This document shows positions 7,407-15,358 of a DNA stretch of 40,088 nt, piece after piece. Both the position numbers and the translations under genes were made by a program. Below the pieces are notes generated by a model. That model was not told where the DNA came from. It was given only the letters and a program-made list of their open reading frames with translations, and did no database searches. Origin of the DNA: Streptomyces spongiae (GTDB lineage Bacteria; Actinomycetota; Actinomycetes; Streptomycetales; Streptomycetaceae). Within the stretch, counting starts at the first letter, position 1, and every line of letters begins with the position of its first letter. Location: positions 1 through 40,088 of the forward strand of contig NZ_VJZC01000032.1 in NCBI RefSeq assembly GCF_009377185.1, read 5' to 3'.

Positions 7407-8858
7407 CTACCGCACGCCGAGCAGCTGCTCGATCGGGTCGATCGCGAAGTACACCAGGAACAGCGCCGACGTGGCCCACAGCAGCCAGTGCACCTGCTTC
7501 GCCTTGCCGAGCACCGCCTTGATGAGGACGTACGCGAGGAAGCCCGCGCCGATGCCGTTGGTGATCGAGTAGGTGAACGGCATCACGGCGATCGTCAGGA
7601 ACGCGGGGATGGCGATCTCGTACTTGTCCCAGTCGATGTGCTTGACCTGGGTCATCATCAGGAACCCGACCGCGACGAGCGCCGGGGCGGCGGCCTGCAT
7701 CGGGACGATGGTCAGCAGCGGGGTCAGGAACAGCGCGCAGGCGAAGAGTCCGCCGGTGACCAGGTTGGCGAAGCCGGTGCGCGCGCCCTCTCCGACGCCC
7801 GCCGCCGACTCGATGTACGAGGTCGCCGAGGACGAGGACGCGGCACCGCCCGCGACCGCCGCCGCACCGTCGATGAGCAGGACCCGGCCGAGGTTGGGCA
7901 CCCTGCCCTCCTCGTCGAGGAGTCCGGCCTCGGCGCTGATGCCGACGACCGTGCCCATGGTGTCGAAGAAGTCCGACAGGATGAGGGTGAAGACCAGCAG
8001 GACGACCGTGATGACGGTGGTCTCGCCGAACGCGCCGAACAGGCTGAAGTTCCCGAGCAGCCCGAACTCGGGCGCGGCCACGATGTCGTCGGGAACCTTC
8101 GGCGTGGTCAGGCCCCAGCTCTTGATGTCGGCCGCCGAGTTGATCACGATCGCGACGACCGTCATCACGAGGATGCTGATCAGGATCGCGCCCTTGACCC
8201 TGCGGGCGAGCAGACCGATGGTCAGCAGCACACCGAGGCAGAAGACGAGGATGGGCCAGCCGGACAGGGCGCCGCTCGCGCCGAGCTGCACCGGGACGGT
8301 CGTGTTCGCGATGTCCGGGATACGGGTGACGAACCCGGCGTCGACGAAGCCGATGAAGGCGATGAACAGCCCGATGCCGACGCTGATCGCCTGCTTGAGC
8401 GGTTGCGGGATGGCGTGCATGACGGCCTCGCGCAGCCCGGTGACCACCAGGACACAGATCAGCAGACCTTCGAGGACCACCAGGCCCATCGCGTCGTCCC
8501 AGCTCATCAGCGGGGCGATCTGGAAGGCGACGACCGCGTTGAGGCCGAGGCCGGCGGCGAGCGCGAGCGGCAGGTTGCCGCCCACGCCCATGATGATCGT
8601 CATCACCGCGGCGACGAGGGCGGTGGCGGTGGCGAGTTCGGCGCCGTCGAGCTGGTGCCCGAACTTGTCCTTGGCGCTGCCCAGGATGATGGGATTCAGG
8701 ACAAGGATGTACGCCATCGTGAAGAACGTGGCGAAGCCGCCGCGTATCTCCCGGGCGAAGGTGGAGCCCCGGGCGGTGATCCTGAAGAAGCGATCGACGC
8801 TGCTCGCCCCGGGTGGCACGGCATCCTGCCGATCGGCCACCTTCTGTGCTTCGGACAT
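7407..8858 (-). CDS. NCS2/AzgA-type purine (guanine/hypoxanthine) permease
   Basis: 483 residues with about twelve or more hydrophobic segments. Diagnostic AzgA-group stretches are ILSDFFDTMGTVVG, SSSATSYIESAAGVGEGARTG and the N-terminal GGFATFFTMAYILVLNPIIL. These proton symporters import adenine, guanine or hypoxanthine. The start has ACGAGGAG upstream. The 267-base gap to the divergent sigma factor (8859-9125) was searched for a purine riboswitch and none was recognised; nothing else clear is seen there. Monocistronic, ending at the shared terminator. Confidence 0.92.
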   Translation of the reverse strand: MSEAQKVADRQDAVPPGASSVDRFFRITARGSTFAREIRGGFATFFTMAYILVLNPIILGSAKDKFGHQLDGAELATATALVAAVMTIIMGVGGNLPLALAAGLGLNAVVAFQIAPLMSWDDAMGLVVLEGLLICVLVVTGLREAVMHAIPQPLKQAISVGIGLFIAFIGFVDAGFVTRIPDIANTTVPVQLGASGALSGWPILVFCLGVLLTIGLLARRVKGAILISILVMTVVAIVINSAADIKSWGLTTPKVPDDIVAAPEFGLLGNFSLFGAFGETTVITVVLLVFTLILSDFFDTMGTVVGISAEAGLLDEEGRVPNLGRVLLIDGAAAVAGGAASSSSATSYIESAAGVGEGARTGFANLVTGGLFACALFLTPLLTIVPMQAAAPALVAVGFLMMTQVKHIDWDKYEIAIPAFLTIAVMPFTYSITNGIGAGFLAYVLIKAVLGKAKQVHWLLWATSALFLVYFAIDPIEQLLGVR

Positions 8859-9125
8859 GGCGGTACTCCTCGTAACGTGCGTGCGGGTTGCACGGATTGC
8901 TGGCTGGATTGTTCCCGTGTTGAACGCGTCTCAGGTTTTCTCCGTGTTACGGAATCAGAGTTCTGCCTGCAAGATGCCGTTCGAAGCCCCGTACGAACGT
9001 CGTTCACGATCACTGCTACTCTTCCGGATCTCGCCACGGTCATCCACGGATGAACACGTGTCATTCACATGACACACAAGGCACCCGCCAGGCGCAAGGA
9101 GCCGCAACGAGGAGAGAGGTCGCCC

Positions 9126-9686
9126 GTGGGCACAGTCGTCGACGACGCCGCCTCCGCGGAGTTCCACGCCTTCTTCGAGCGGCACTACGCCGAACTGGCC
9201 CGGCTGGCCCATCTGTTGACGGGCGAGGCGGACGCGGCGGACGATCTGGCGGCGGACGCGCTGCTCGCCCTGTGGCACCGCTGGGACCGGGTGCGCGCGG
9301 CCGACCATCCCGTGGCGTACGCGCGCGGCGTGGTCGCCAACCTGGCCCGTACCCGCATCCGCAGCGCCGTCCGTGAGCGCCGCCGGATCACCCTGTTCTG
9401 GTCGCAGCGCGAGGAGAAGACCGAGAACCCCGACGTACCCGGCATGGTCGACGTGCAGGAGGCCCTGCGCAGACTGCCCTTCCGCAAGCGGGCCTGTGTG
9501 GTGCTGCGCCACGCCTTCGACCTCTCCGAGAAGGACACCGCGCTCGCGCTGGGGGTGTCGGTCGGTACGGTGAAGAGCCAGACGTCGAAGGGAATGGCCG
9601 AGCTCCAGCGGTTGCTCGGGACGACGGACCCCCCGCGACAGATGCACAGGGCGGCGTTCGGGGCCACCGGAGGTAGGAACCGATGA
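9126..9686 (+). CDS. SigE-family ECF RNA polymerase sigma factor
   Basis: About 186 residues. Region 2 spans residues 10-78 (FHAFFERHYAELARLAHLLTG, DDLAADALLALWHRW, AYARGVVANLARTRIRS). Region 4 spans about 108-162 (LRRLPFRKRACVVLRHAFDLSE, VSVGTVKSQTSKGMAEL). The GTG at 9126 was chosen because GAGGAGAGAGG precedes it; an upstream in-frame ATG at 9069 lacks such a site. The stop overlaps the next start by 4 bp (ATGA, 9683-9686), the usual arrangement with a cognate anti-sigma or sensor membrane protein. Confidence 0.9.
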   Translation: MGTVVDDAASAEFHAFFERHYAELARLAHLLTGEADAADDLAADALLALWHRWDRVRAADHPVAYARGVVANLARTRIRSAVRERRRITLFWSQREEKTENPDVPGMVDVQEALRRLPFRKRACVVLRHAFDLSEKDTALALGVSVGTVKSQTSKGMAELQRLLGTTDPPRQMHRAAFGATGGRNR

Positions 9687-10549
9687 AAGAGGTGCGGGAC
9701 GTGCACGAGGAGCTGCGCGCCCGCCTGCGCGACGCGGGCGAGGCGCACGAGCCCGACCGCGCCCGCATCCTGGCCCGGATCGAGCGCGGTATGGCCGGGG
9801 ACGCCCGTCCCGAGCGCCCCGAGCGTCCGCCGCTGGCCGGCTGGGCCCGGGTGGTGGGAGCGACGGCCGCGGTGGCGGGTCTCCTCGCCGTGGGCGGGTA
9901 CGCGGTGGCCTCGGCGGTGAAGGGCGACGAGCCCGCGGACCGGACGGTCGCGACCTCCCCCACGCCCACGCCGTCGCCGGACGCGACGTTCCGGAAGCCG
10001 GTGAAGCCGGACCCGTCCCCTTCGGCGGACAAGCCGAACAATTCAGACAAGAAGCCGAGCGCCTCCCCCTCACGCACACCGACCGCCGAGAACTCCGCCC
10101 CGGCCGCGCTTCCCGAGACGTCGGACAACGAGGACGGTCCCGTCTGGTCCGACGGCTCGGTCGACCCGCACAGCAACGACTTCTGGGCCCAGAGCAACCT
10201 GACCCTGAAGACCGACGAGCAACTCACCGCGCTCACTGTCGAGTTGCGCATCACGCTGACCGACGGGGTCAACTCCGCCGGCGCCTGGCGCTCGCTGCCC
10301 GAGGAGGACTTCACGCAGACGGTCGGCGAGGACGACGGCTTCCTCGTCTACCGCTGGGTCCTCAAGGAGGGTCGTACGGTGCCGAAGGGCGAGTTCGTCT
10401 TCGCGGGCCAGTACGACCACGCGCGCGGCGGCCGGGACGCGAAGGACGACCGGTACGCGATGACCGCGACGGCGGACGGCAAGCAGTACACGGTGGGCGG
10501 CGACTTCGCCCGCGGCGGGGACGAGGACACGGACGAGGGCGACTCGTGA
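9683..10549 (+). CDS. Single-pass membrane protein, putative regulator of the adjacent sigma factor
   Basis: 288 residues. A charged cytoplasmic N terminus (1-53) is followed by one transmembrane helix (about 54-79), a Pro/Ser/Thr/Lys-rich linker (about 86-140) and an extracellular globular domain (about 145-285) rich in Trp, Asp and Gly. The topology suits an anti-sigma-like partner. No zinc-binding HxxxCxxC anti-sigma motif is seen, so this role rests only on coupling to the sigma gene. The C-terminal domain is not recognised. Confidence 0.75.
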   Translation: MKEVRDVHEELRARLRDAGEAHEPDRARILARIERGMAGDARPERPERPPLAGWARVVGATAAVAGLLAVGGYAVASAVKGDEPADRTVATSPTPTPSPDATFRKPVKPDPSPSADKPNNSDKKPSASPSRTPTAENSAPAALPETSDNEDGPVWSDGSVDPHSNDFWAQSNLTLKTDEQLTALTVELRITLTDGVNSAGAWRSLPEEDFTQTVGEDDGFLVYRWVLKEGRTVPKGEFVFAGQYDHARGGRDAKDDRYAMTATADGKQYTVGGDFARGGDEDTDEGDS

Positions 10550-10591
10550 CGCCCCGCTGACGCGCTCCTGACCAGCACGTGAAACCGGGCG

Positions 10592-10640
10592 GAAAAATTC
10601 TCCGGCACCCGGCAACCCTTTCCCACCCGGTGGCGACCAG
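10592..10640 (+). promoter_or_regulatory. Conserved pectate-lyase leader module, copy A
   Basis: GAAAAATTC (10592-10600), a 10-base spacer, GGCAACCCTT (10611-10620) and GGCGACCAG (10632-10640), all upstream of the PL3 start at 10684. The same ordered words occur upstream of the PL9 gene on the other strand near 12.93-12.99 kb. It could be a promoter/operator plus transcribed leader. Its function is unknown. Confidence 0.5.
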
Positions 10641-10683
10641 CAGTCGCAAGCAGCAGCTCTGATCCCCCACCGAAGGAACGGGA

Positions 10684-11490
10684 ATGACTTCACGTGCAGA
10701 GCACCGCGTGCACCACCGCCGTCGTTCGTTACGGCGGCGTGCCGTCGTCAGCGGCCTGGGCGCGTTCGCGCTGACCGGTGCCGCCATCGTCAGCAGCACC
10801 ATGCTGTCGTCCGCGAGCGCGGCGAGCTGGCCGACCCCCACCTCCAGCCAGCCCGTGTCCTCGACCATCTCCGTGTCCGGCGTCCGCGACGGCGGCATGG
10901 TGCGGTACTACGGCAGCGGCGACCTGGCGGGCGACGGCCAGGAAGAGGGCCAGGACCCGATCTTCAAGCTCGCGGCCGGTGCGACGCTGAAGAACGTCAT
11001 CATCGGCGCGCCGGGCGCCGACGGCATCCACTGCGAGGGCAACTGCACCCTGCAGAACGTGTGGTGGGAGGACGTCGGCGAGGACGCCGCGACCTTCCGC
11101 GGCGGGACCACTTACACGGTGACCGGCGGTGGCGCCAAGAAGGCCGCCGACAAGGTCTTCCAGCACAACGGGCCCGGCACCCTGAACGTCTCCAACTTCG
11201 CCGTCAGCGAGTTCAAGACGCTGTACCGCTCCTGCGGCGACTGCTCCACGGGGTACACGCGCAAGGTCAACCTCAGCAACATCGAGGTGACGGGGACGGG
11301 TTCCACCGCGCGGCTCGTCGGCATCAACGTCAACCGCAACGACGTCGCCACGCTCCGCGGCATCACGATCCTCAACGACTCCGGCCGCAAGGTCATCCCC
11401 TGCCAGAAGTACAACAACAACACGGCGGTCGGCACGGGACCCGACAGCACCAACTGTCTTTACTCGTCGTCCGACATCACCTATAGGTAA
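10684..11490 (+). CDS. Secreted pectate lyase, polysaccharide lyase family 3
   Basis: 268 residues. A Tat-like signal with consecutive arginines (SLRRRAVVSGLGAF) and a cleavage region near SASAAS (about 43-48) precede a PL3 domain. Typical PL3 stretches are GDGQEEGQDPIF (83-94), WWEDVGEDA (127-135), FQHNGPG and LYRSCGDC. PL3 enzymes cut polygalacturonate by calcium-dependent beta-elimination. AAGGAACGGG precedes the ATG. It is in line with the sigma operon but has its own 134-base leader. It ends in AGG-TAA, both rare here. It begins the pectin locus. Confidence 0.93.
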   Translation: MTSRAEHRVHHRRRSLRRRAVVSGLGAFALTGAAIVSSTMLSSASAASWPTPTSSQPVSSTISVSGVRDGGMVRYYGSGDLAGDGQEEGQDPIFKLAAGATLKNVIIGAPGADGIHCEGNCTLQNVWWEDVGEDAATFRGGTTYTVTGGGAKKAADKVFQHNGPGTLNVSNFAVSEFKTLYRSCGDCSTGYTRKVNLSNIEVTGTGSTARLVGINVNRNDVATLRGITILNDSGRKVIPCQKYNNNTAVGTGPDSTNCLYSSSDITYR

Positions 11491-11567
11491 AACAACCACA
11501 TCCCCAGTTTCAGCGTCCCTATGGATGCAAGGATCTGCTGGCCCGAGCCCCCCTCGGCCAGACAGAG

Positions 11568-11607
11568 GAGCGCTCCCACACCGGTGACGACCGGTGTGGG
11601 GGCGCTC
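11568..11607. terminator. Bidirectional hairpin terminator
   Basis: An 18-base arm (11568-11585, GAGCGCTCCCACACCGGT) pairs with 11590-11607 with one G-T mismatch across a 4-base loop (GACG). It lies between the convergent PL3 and PL9 genes. Confidence 0.88.
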
Positions 11608-11686
11608 GCGCCCCTTCAGGGGCGCGGGGCTGTGACATATGCGGCTCCGCCGCGTGGGCGCGACAAGCCACGACGAACCCGCAGCC
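11607..11686. repeat. Dispersed 3'-flanking hairpin element, copy 3
   Basis: CGCGCCCCT (11607-11615) pairs with AGGGGCGCG (11618-11626). After GGGG there is an extra segment with GCGGCTCCGCCGCG, then GCGCGACAAGCCACGACGAA, matching the tail of the other copies. It lies a few bases 3' of the PL9 stop at 11699, in the same orientation as the other copies. Confidence 0.75.
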
Positions 11687-11698
11687 GCAAACCGGCAC

Positions 11699-12853
11699 TC
11701 AGTCCATCGTCGCTCCGATAGCGGTGGACCCCGTAGTCAGAAACCCGGTCGCCGGCAGCGACCCATCCGCCGTACGAGCCCCATAAACAGAAGCCGCATC
11801 CGTCGACTTGAACGACGGCACCGAAACCCCACTGTCCCAACTGTTCGCCGCCGAGACCGTCGACGACCCCAGCTTGGAGGCCCCCTTCTTGTTGCCCACG
11901 GAGAGATTGCGCGCCAAGCGCGCGGCACCCGTGGCGAAGTAGAACCCCTGCTCCGCATTGACATACGCGGTGTTACGGCTCAACAGAATCGCCCCGGTGT
12001 TGGAGTTCTCGGTGAACCCGTGCAGCGTGTTGTCCCAGGCCGCGTTGTTGTTGACGGAGTGCGCGACCGACGCACCCCCGCCACCGAGCTTGAACCCGTT
12101 GCCGTTGCCCTCGAAGTCGGCGTCGTTCCAGCGGTTCTTGCCGTTGCCGAAGGCCCAGGAGTGCTCGACGGTGACGGGCGAGGAGAACTGCCACAGGTCG
12201 AGCCCGTCGTCGGCGTTGTCGTACAGGCGGGCGCCCGTGACCTTGTTGCCCGTACCGGAGCCGAACTTGATGGCGATGCCGTCGGCGTTCTGCCCGTGGG
12301 TCGCGGCGTCGTAGTTGCCGTAACTGTCCAGGTTCTGCACGAGGTTGTCCGTGGTGCCGTCGCCGCGCAGGGTGAAGCCCGAGTCGCCGTTCTTCGCGGT
12401 GACCAGGTTCTTGAAGACGCCACCGACGGACGAGGTGGCGACGAAGCCCTGGGCGGGCGAGTTCTGCCAGGTGAGGTTCTGGACGGTCCAGTGGTCGCCG
12501 TAGATCCCGGCCAGCCAGGACCCGGCGGGCAGCTTCGAACCGTCGATCCTCACCTTCTCGCTGCCGTACGCCTGGAGTGTGATCCGGGCCGAACTCGTGC
12601 CGTTCGCCGTGGACTTGAGGGTCTTCGTCGGGTAGTACACACCGCCGCGCACCTGGATGACCGTACCGGCGGACGCGTTCGCCACGGCCGACTCCAGCTG
12701 GGCCGTGGAGGTGACGGTGACCGTACTGGAGGCGGCCTGGGCACCGTCGTCCGCGAGACCGAGGTAGACACCGCACGCCCCCGAGGCGACGGCCACCGCG
12801 GCGGCGATCGACAGGGTGCGGGTTCTGCGGTGGCGTCCCATGCTCTGACGCAC
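11699..12853 (-). CDS. Secreted pectate lyase-like right-handed beta-helix, family PL9
   Basis: About 384 residues. A signal peptide (basic GRHRRTRTLS, then a hydrophobic core) ends near AQAASS (about 38-43). The beta-helix carries PL9-type signatures: DSGFTLRGDG, QNADGIAIKFGSGTGNKV, LYDNADDGLDLW and VEHSWAFGNGKNRW. PL9 lyases cleave polygalacturonate using a Lys base and calcium. The start is GTG at 12853, preceded by GGAAAGGAAC; an in-frame ATG at 12841 is an alternative. It shares its whole architecture and C terminus (TTGSTxIGATM) with the gene at 15359. Divergent from the double GH43; leader carries module B and a perfect inverted repeat. Confidence 0.92.
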   Translation of the reverse strand: MRQSMGRHRRTRTLSIAAAVAVASGACGVYLGLADDGAQAASSTVTVTSTAQLESAVANASAGTVIQVRGGVYYPTKTLKSTANGTSSARITLQAYGSEKVRIDGSKLPAGSWLAGIYGDHWTVQNLTWQNSPAQGFVATSSVGGVFKNLVTAKNGDSGFTLRGDGTTDNLVQNLDSYGNYDAATHGQNADGIAIKFGSGTGNKVTGARLYDNADDGLDLWQFSSPVTVEHSWAFGNGKNRWNDADFEGNGNGFKLGGGGASVAHSVNNNAAWDNTLHGFTENSNTGAILLSRNTAYVNAEQGFYFATGAARLARNLSVGNKKGASKLGSSTVSAANSWDSGVSVPSFKSTDAASVYGARTADGSLPATGFLTTGSTAIGATMD

Positions 12854-12926
12854 TGGAGAGTTCCTTTCCTGGGGGACGTGGCGGGCGAAGCGGGCCGGAG
12901 GGGCCGCCCCGGCCCGCTTCTGTTCC

Positions 12927-12957
12927 CTGGTCGCCGCCATGACCGGGAAGGGTTGCC
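12927..12957 (-). promoter_or_regulatory. Conserved pectate-lyase leader module, copy B
   Basis: On the minus strand GGCAACCCTT (12948-12957) is followed by GGCGACCAG (12927-12935), matching copy A at 10611-10640 in order and nearly in spacing. A GAAATTTTC word lies 21 bases further upstream, against 10 in copy A, a difference of 11 bases. It sits in the PL9 leader. Confidence 0.5.
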
Positions 12958-12977
12958 GTGGTCCAGACGAAAGCGAT

Positions 12978-12988
12978 CGAAAATTTCG
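12978..12988. promoter_or_regulatory. Perfect inverted repeat, candidate LacI-family operator
   Basis: CGAAAATTTCG is a perfect 5+1+5 palindrome in the divergent region between PL9 (minus) and GH43 (plus). The CGAAAnTTTCG form resembles inverted repeats reported near actinomycete xylanase genes. It could control both genes. No cognate regulator gene lies next to it. Confidence 0.55.
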
Positions 12989-13013
12989 CTCAGGATCGTC
13001 ACGCGCACACCGA

Positions 13014-13042
13014 TTGACGCGCTGTCCCCCACTGGTGAGACT
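13014..13042 (+). promoter_or_regulatory. Candidate promoter of the double GH43 gene
   Basis: TTGACG (13014-13019) is followed after 17 bases by GAGACT (13037-13042), a weak -10. It lies 50 bases upstream of the ATG at 13092 and just downstream of the inverted repeat at 12978. Confidence 0.35.
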
Positions 13043-13091
13043 CCAGGAACCCTTATCCAACAGAATTCACCAGACTCACACAGGATGTGTC

Positions 13092-15350
13092 ATGCGCCCC
13101 ACCGCCCGTACGCTCCTGCTCCCCCTCCTGGCCCTTTTTCTGAGCCTGCTGGCCGCGCCACCCGGGGCGGCCCAGCCCGCGGCACAGCCGTCGGCACATG
13201 CCTCGAAACAGTCGAACGACTCGAACGACTCGGAACGGTCCGTGAAGAAATCCAAGTACGCCGGCTACCTCTTCGCCTATTTCACCGGCGAGGGCACCTC
13301 CGACGGCGAGCAGATCCGTTACGCCCTCAGCCGTGGCAACGACGCTCTGCACTGGCGGGAGCTGAACGCCGGCAAGCCGGTCCTCACCTCCACCATCGGC
13401 GAGAAGGGCCTGCGCGACCCGTTCGTGATCCGCGCCCCCGAGGGCGACAAGTTCTACATGATCGCGACCGATCTGCGCATGTACCAGAACAGCAGCGGCA
13501 GCTGGGACGACGTCCAGAGGCACGGCAGCAAGTCGATCATGGTGTGGGAGTCCACGGACCTGGTGCACTGGACCGACCAGCGCCTGGTGAAGGTGTCCCC
13601 GGACAACGCGGGCAACACCTGGGCGCCGGAGGCCTACTGGGACGACAGCCTCGGTGAGTTCGTCGTCTTCTGGGCGTCGAAGCTGTACGCCGACGACGAC
13701 CCGGACCACACGGGCTCGACGTACAACAAGATGCTGTACGCGACGACGAAGGACTTCCGCACGTTCAGCGAGCCGAAGGTCTGGGACGATCCCGGCTACT
13801 CGGTCATCGACTCGACGGTCGTGAAGCACCAGGGCACGTACTACCGCTACACCAAGGACGAGCGGGACCCCACCTCCTCCAGCCCGTGCTCGAAGTTCAT
13901 CACCGCGGAGAAGTCGACCTCGCTCACCGACACCTCGTACGACTTCGTCTCGGACTGCGTCGGCAGCGGCTCCATCGACCGCGGTGAGGGCCCGACGGTG
14001 TTCAAGTCCAACACCGAGGAGAAGTGGTACCTGTTCATCGACGAGTACGGCGGCCGCGGCTACGTCCCGTTCGAGACCACCGACCTCGACTCGGGCAAGT
14101 GGACCATGTCGAAGAACTACCAGCTGCCCGCGAGCCCGCGGCACGGCACGGTGATGCCGGTGACGCAGGAGGAGTACGACCGGCTGCTGGCCGCGTACCC
14201 GGTGAGCCCCACGTCGGCCGTGGACGCGACGGTGAAGGACCAGAAGGGGTACGCGGTCGTCAGCGAGGCCACGTCGAAGGTCGTCCTCCCTATGGAACCC
14301 GACGCCGACCTCAAGCGACTCGCGCCGAAGCTGTGGCTCGGTGAGGGCGCCACCGTGAGCCCGAAGTCCGGTACGCGCCGCGACTTCCGCACACCGCAGA
14401 AGTACACCGTCACGGCGGCCGACGGCACGAAACGCACCTGGACGGTCGAGGCGGTGCCGACCCGCAGCCCGGTCCTGCCCGGCCTCTACGCCGACCCCGA
14501 CATCAAGTACATGGACGGCCGCTACTGGATCTATCCCACGACGGACGGCTTCCCCGGCTGGAGCGGCACGCAGTTCAAGGCGTTCTCGTCGAAGGACCTG
14601 GTCCACTGGACGGACCACGGCGTGATCCTCGACCTCGGACCCGACGTGTCCTGGGCCGACAAGAACGCCTGGGCACCCGCGATCGCCGAGCGCGACGGCA
14701 AGTACTACTTCTACTTCTGCGCCGAACAGCAGATCGGCGTGGCGGTGGCCGACTCCCCCGCCGGTCCCTTCAAGGACGCGCTCGGCAAGCCCCTCGTCGC
14801 CAAGGGCGGTTCACTGCAGGGCCAGATGATCGACCCGTCGGTCTTCACGGACGACGACGGGCAGTCGTACCTGTACTGGGGCAACGGGCACGGCTACGTG
14901 GTGCCGCTCGACGACGACATGGTGTCGTTCGACGCGAGCAAGGTGAAGGACATCACCCCGGACAACTTCCGGGAGGGCTCCTTCGTCATCAAGCGCAAGG
15001 GCACGTACTACTTCATGTGGTCCGAGGACGACACCCGCAGCGAGAACTACCACGTCGCGTACGCGACCGGACCGACCCCGCTCGGCCCGTGGACCAAGCG
15101 GGGCACGATCCTGTCCAAGCGTCCCGAGTACGGCATCCTCGCCACGGGCCACCACTCGGTGGTCAACACCCCCGGCACGGACGACTGGTACATGGTCTAC
15201 CACCGGTTCGCGCTGAACGGCCCCGGCAAGTCCGGCGGGGACGGCATGCACCGGGAGACGACCATCGACCGCATGGAGTTCGCGGCCGACGGAACGATCA
15301 AACCGGTGGTGCCGACCCTGGAGTCGATCAAACCGGTACGACGGGGCTGA
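13092..15350 (+). CDS. Secreted double-domain GH43 family glycosidase (arabinanase/arabinofuranosidase-like)
   Basis: 752 residues. The signal peptide (1-27) is followed by a Ser/Asn-rich linker. A first GH43-like five-bladed propeller (about 55-370) has candidate acidic residues Asp109 (LRDPF), Asp240 (VIDST) and Glu299 (GEGP). A roughly 80-residue Ig-like module follows (about 376-456, ending KYTVTAADGTKRTWTVEAV). A second GH43 domain (about 460-752) has ADPD (Asp468), MIDPSVF and FREGSF. This layout suits removal of arabinan or arabinogalactan side chains of pectin; substrate is inferred. AGGA lies 6 bases before the ATG. Longer in-frame upstream starts would bypass the signal peptide. The stop is 8 bases from the convergent PL9 stop. 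Confidence 0.88.
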   Translation: MRPTARTLLLPLLALFLSLLAAPPGAAQPAAQPSAHASKQSNDSNDSERSVKKSKYAGYLFAYFTGEGTSDGEQIRYALSRGNDALHWRELNAGKPVLTSTIGEKGLRDPFVIRAPEGDKFYMIATDLRMYQNSSGSWDDVQRHGSKSIMVWESTDLVHWTDQRLVKVSPDNAGNTWAPEAYWDDSLGEFVVFWASKLYADDDPDHTGSTYNKMLYATTKDFRTFSEPKVWDDPGYSVIDSTVVKHQGTYYRYTKDERDPTSSSPCSKFITAEKSTSLTDTSYDFVSDCVGSGSIDRGEGPTVFKSNTEEKWYLFIDEYGGRGYVPFETTDLDSGKWTMSKNYQLPASPRHGTVMPVTQEEYDRLLAAYPVSPTSAVDATVKDQKGYAVVSEATSKVVLPMEPDADLKRLAPKLWLGEGATVSPKSGTRRDFRTPQKYTVTAADGTKRTWTVEAVPTRSPVLPGLYADPDIKYMDGRYWIYPTTDGFPGWSGTQFKAFSSKDLVHWTDHGVILDLGPDVSWADKNAWAPAIAERDGKYYFYFCAEQQIGVAVADSPAGPFKDALGKPLVAKGGSLQGQMIDPSVFTDDDGQSYLYWGNGHGYVVPLDDDMVSFDASKVKDITPDNFREGSFVIKRKGTYYFMWSEDDTRSENYHVAYATGPTPLGPWTKRGTILSKRPEYGILATGHHSVVNTPGTDDWYMVYHRFALNGPGKSGGDGMHRETTIDRMEFAADGTIKPVVPTLESIKPVRRG

Positions 15351-15358
15351 GCCGGAGC

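Noticed and set aside
8859..9125. Possible purine riboswitch upstream of the purine permease
   Set aside because: No conserved purine-aptamer core or convincing three-way junction could be recognised by eye.
12939..13091. Upstream start for the double GH43
   Set aside because: It would bury the signal peptide and has no ribosome site; AGGA precedes the ATG at 13092.
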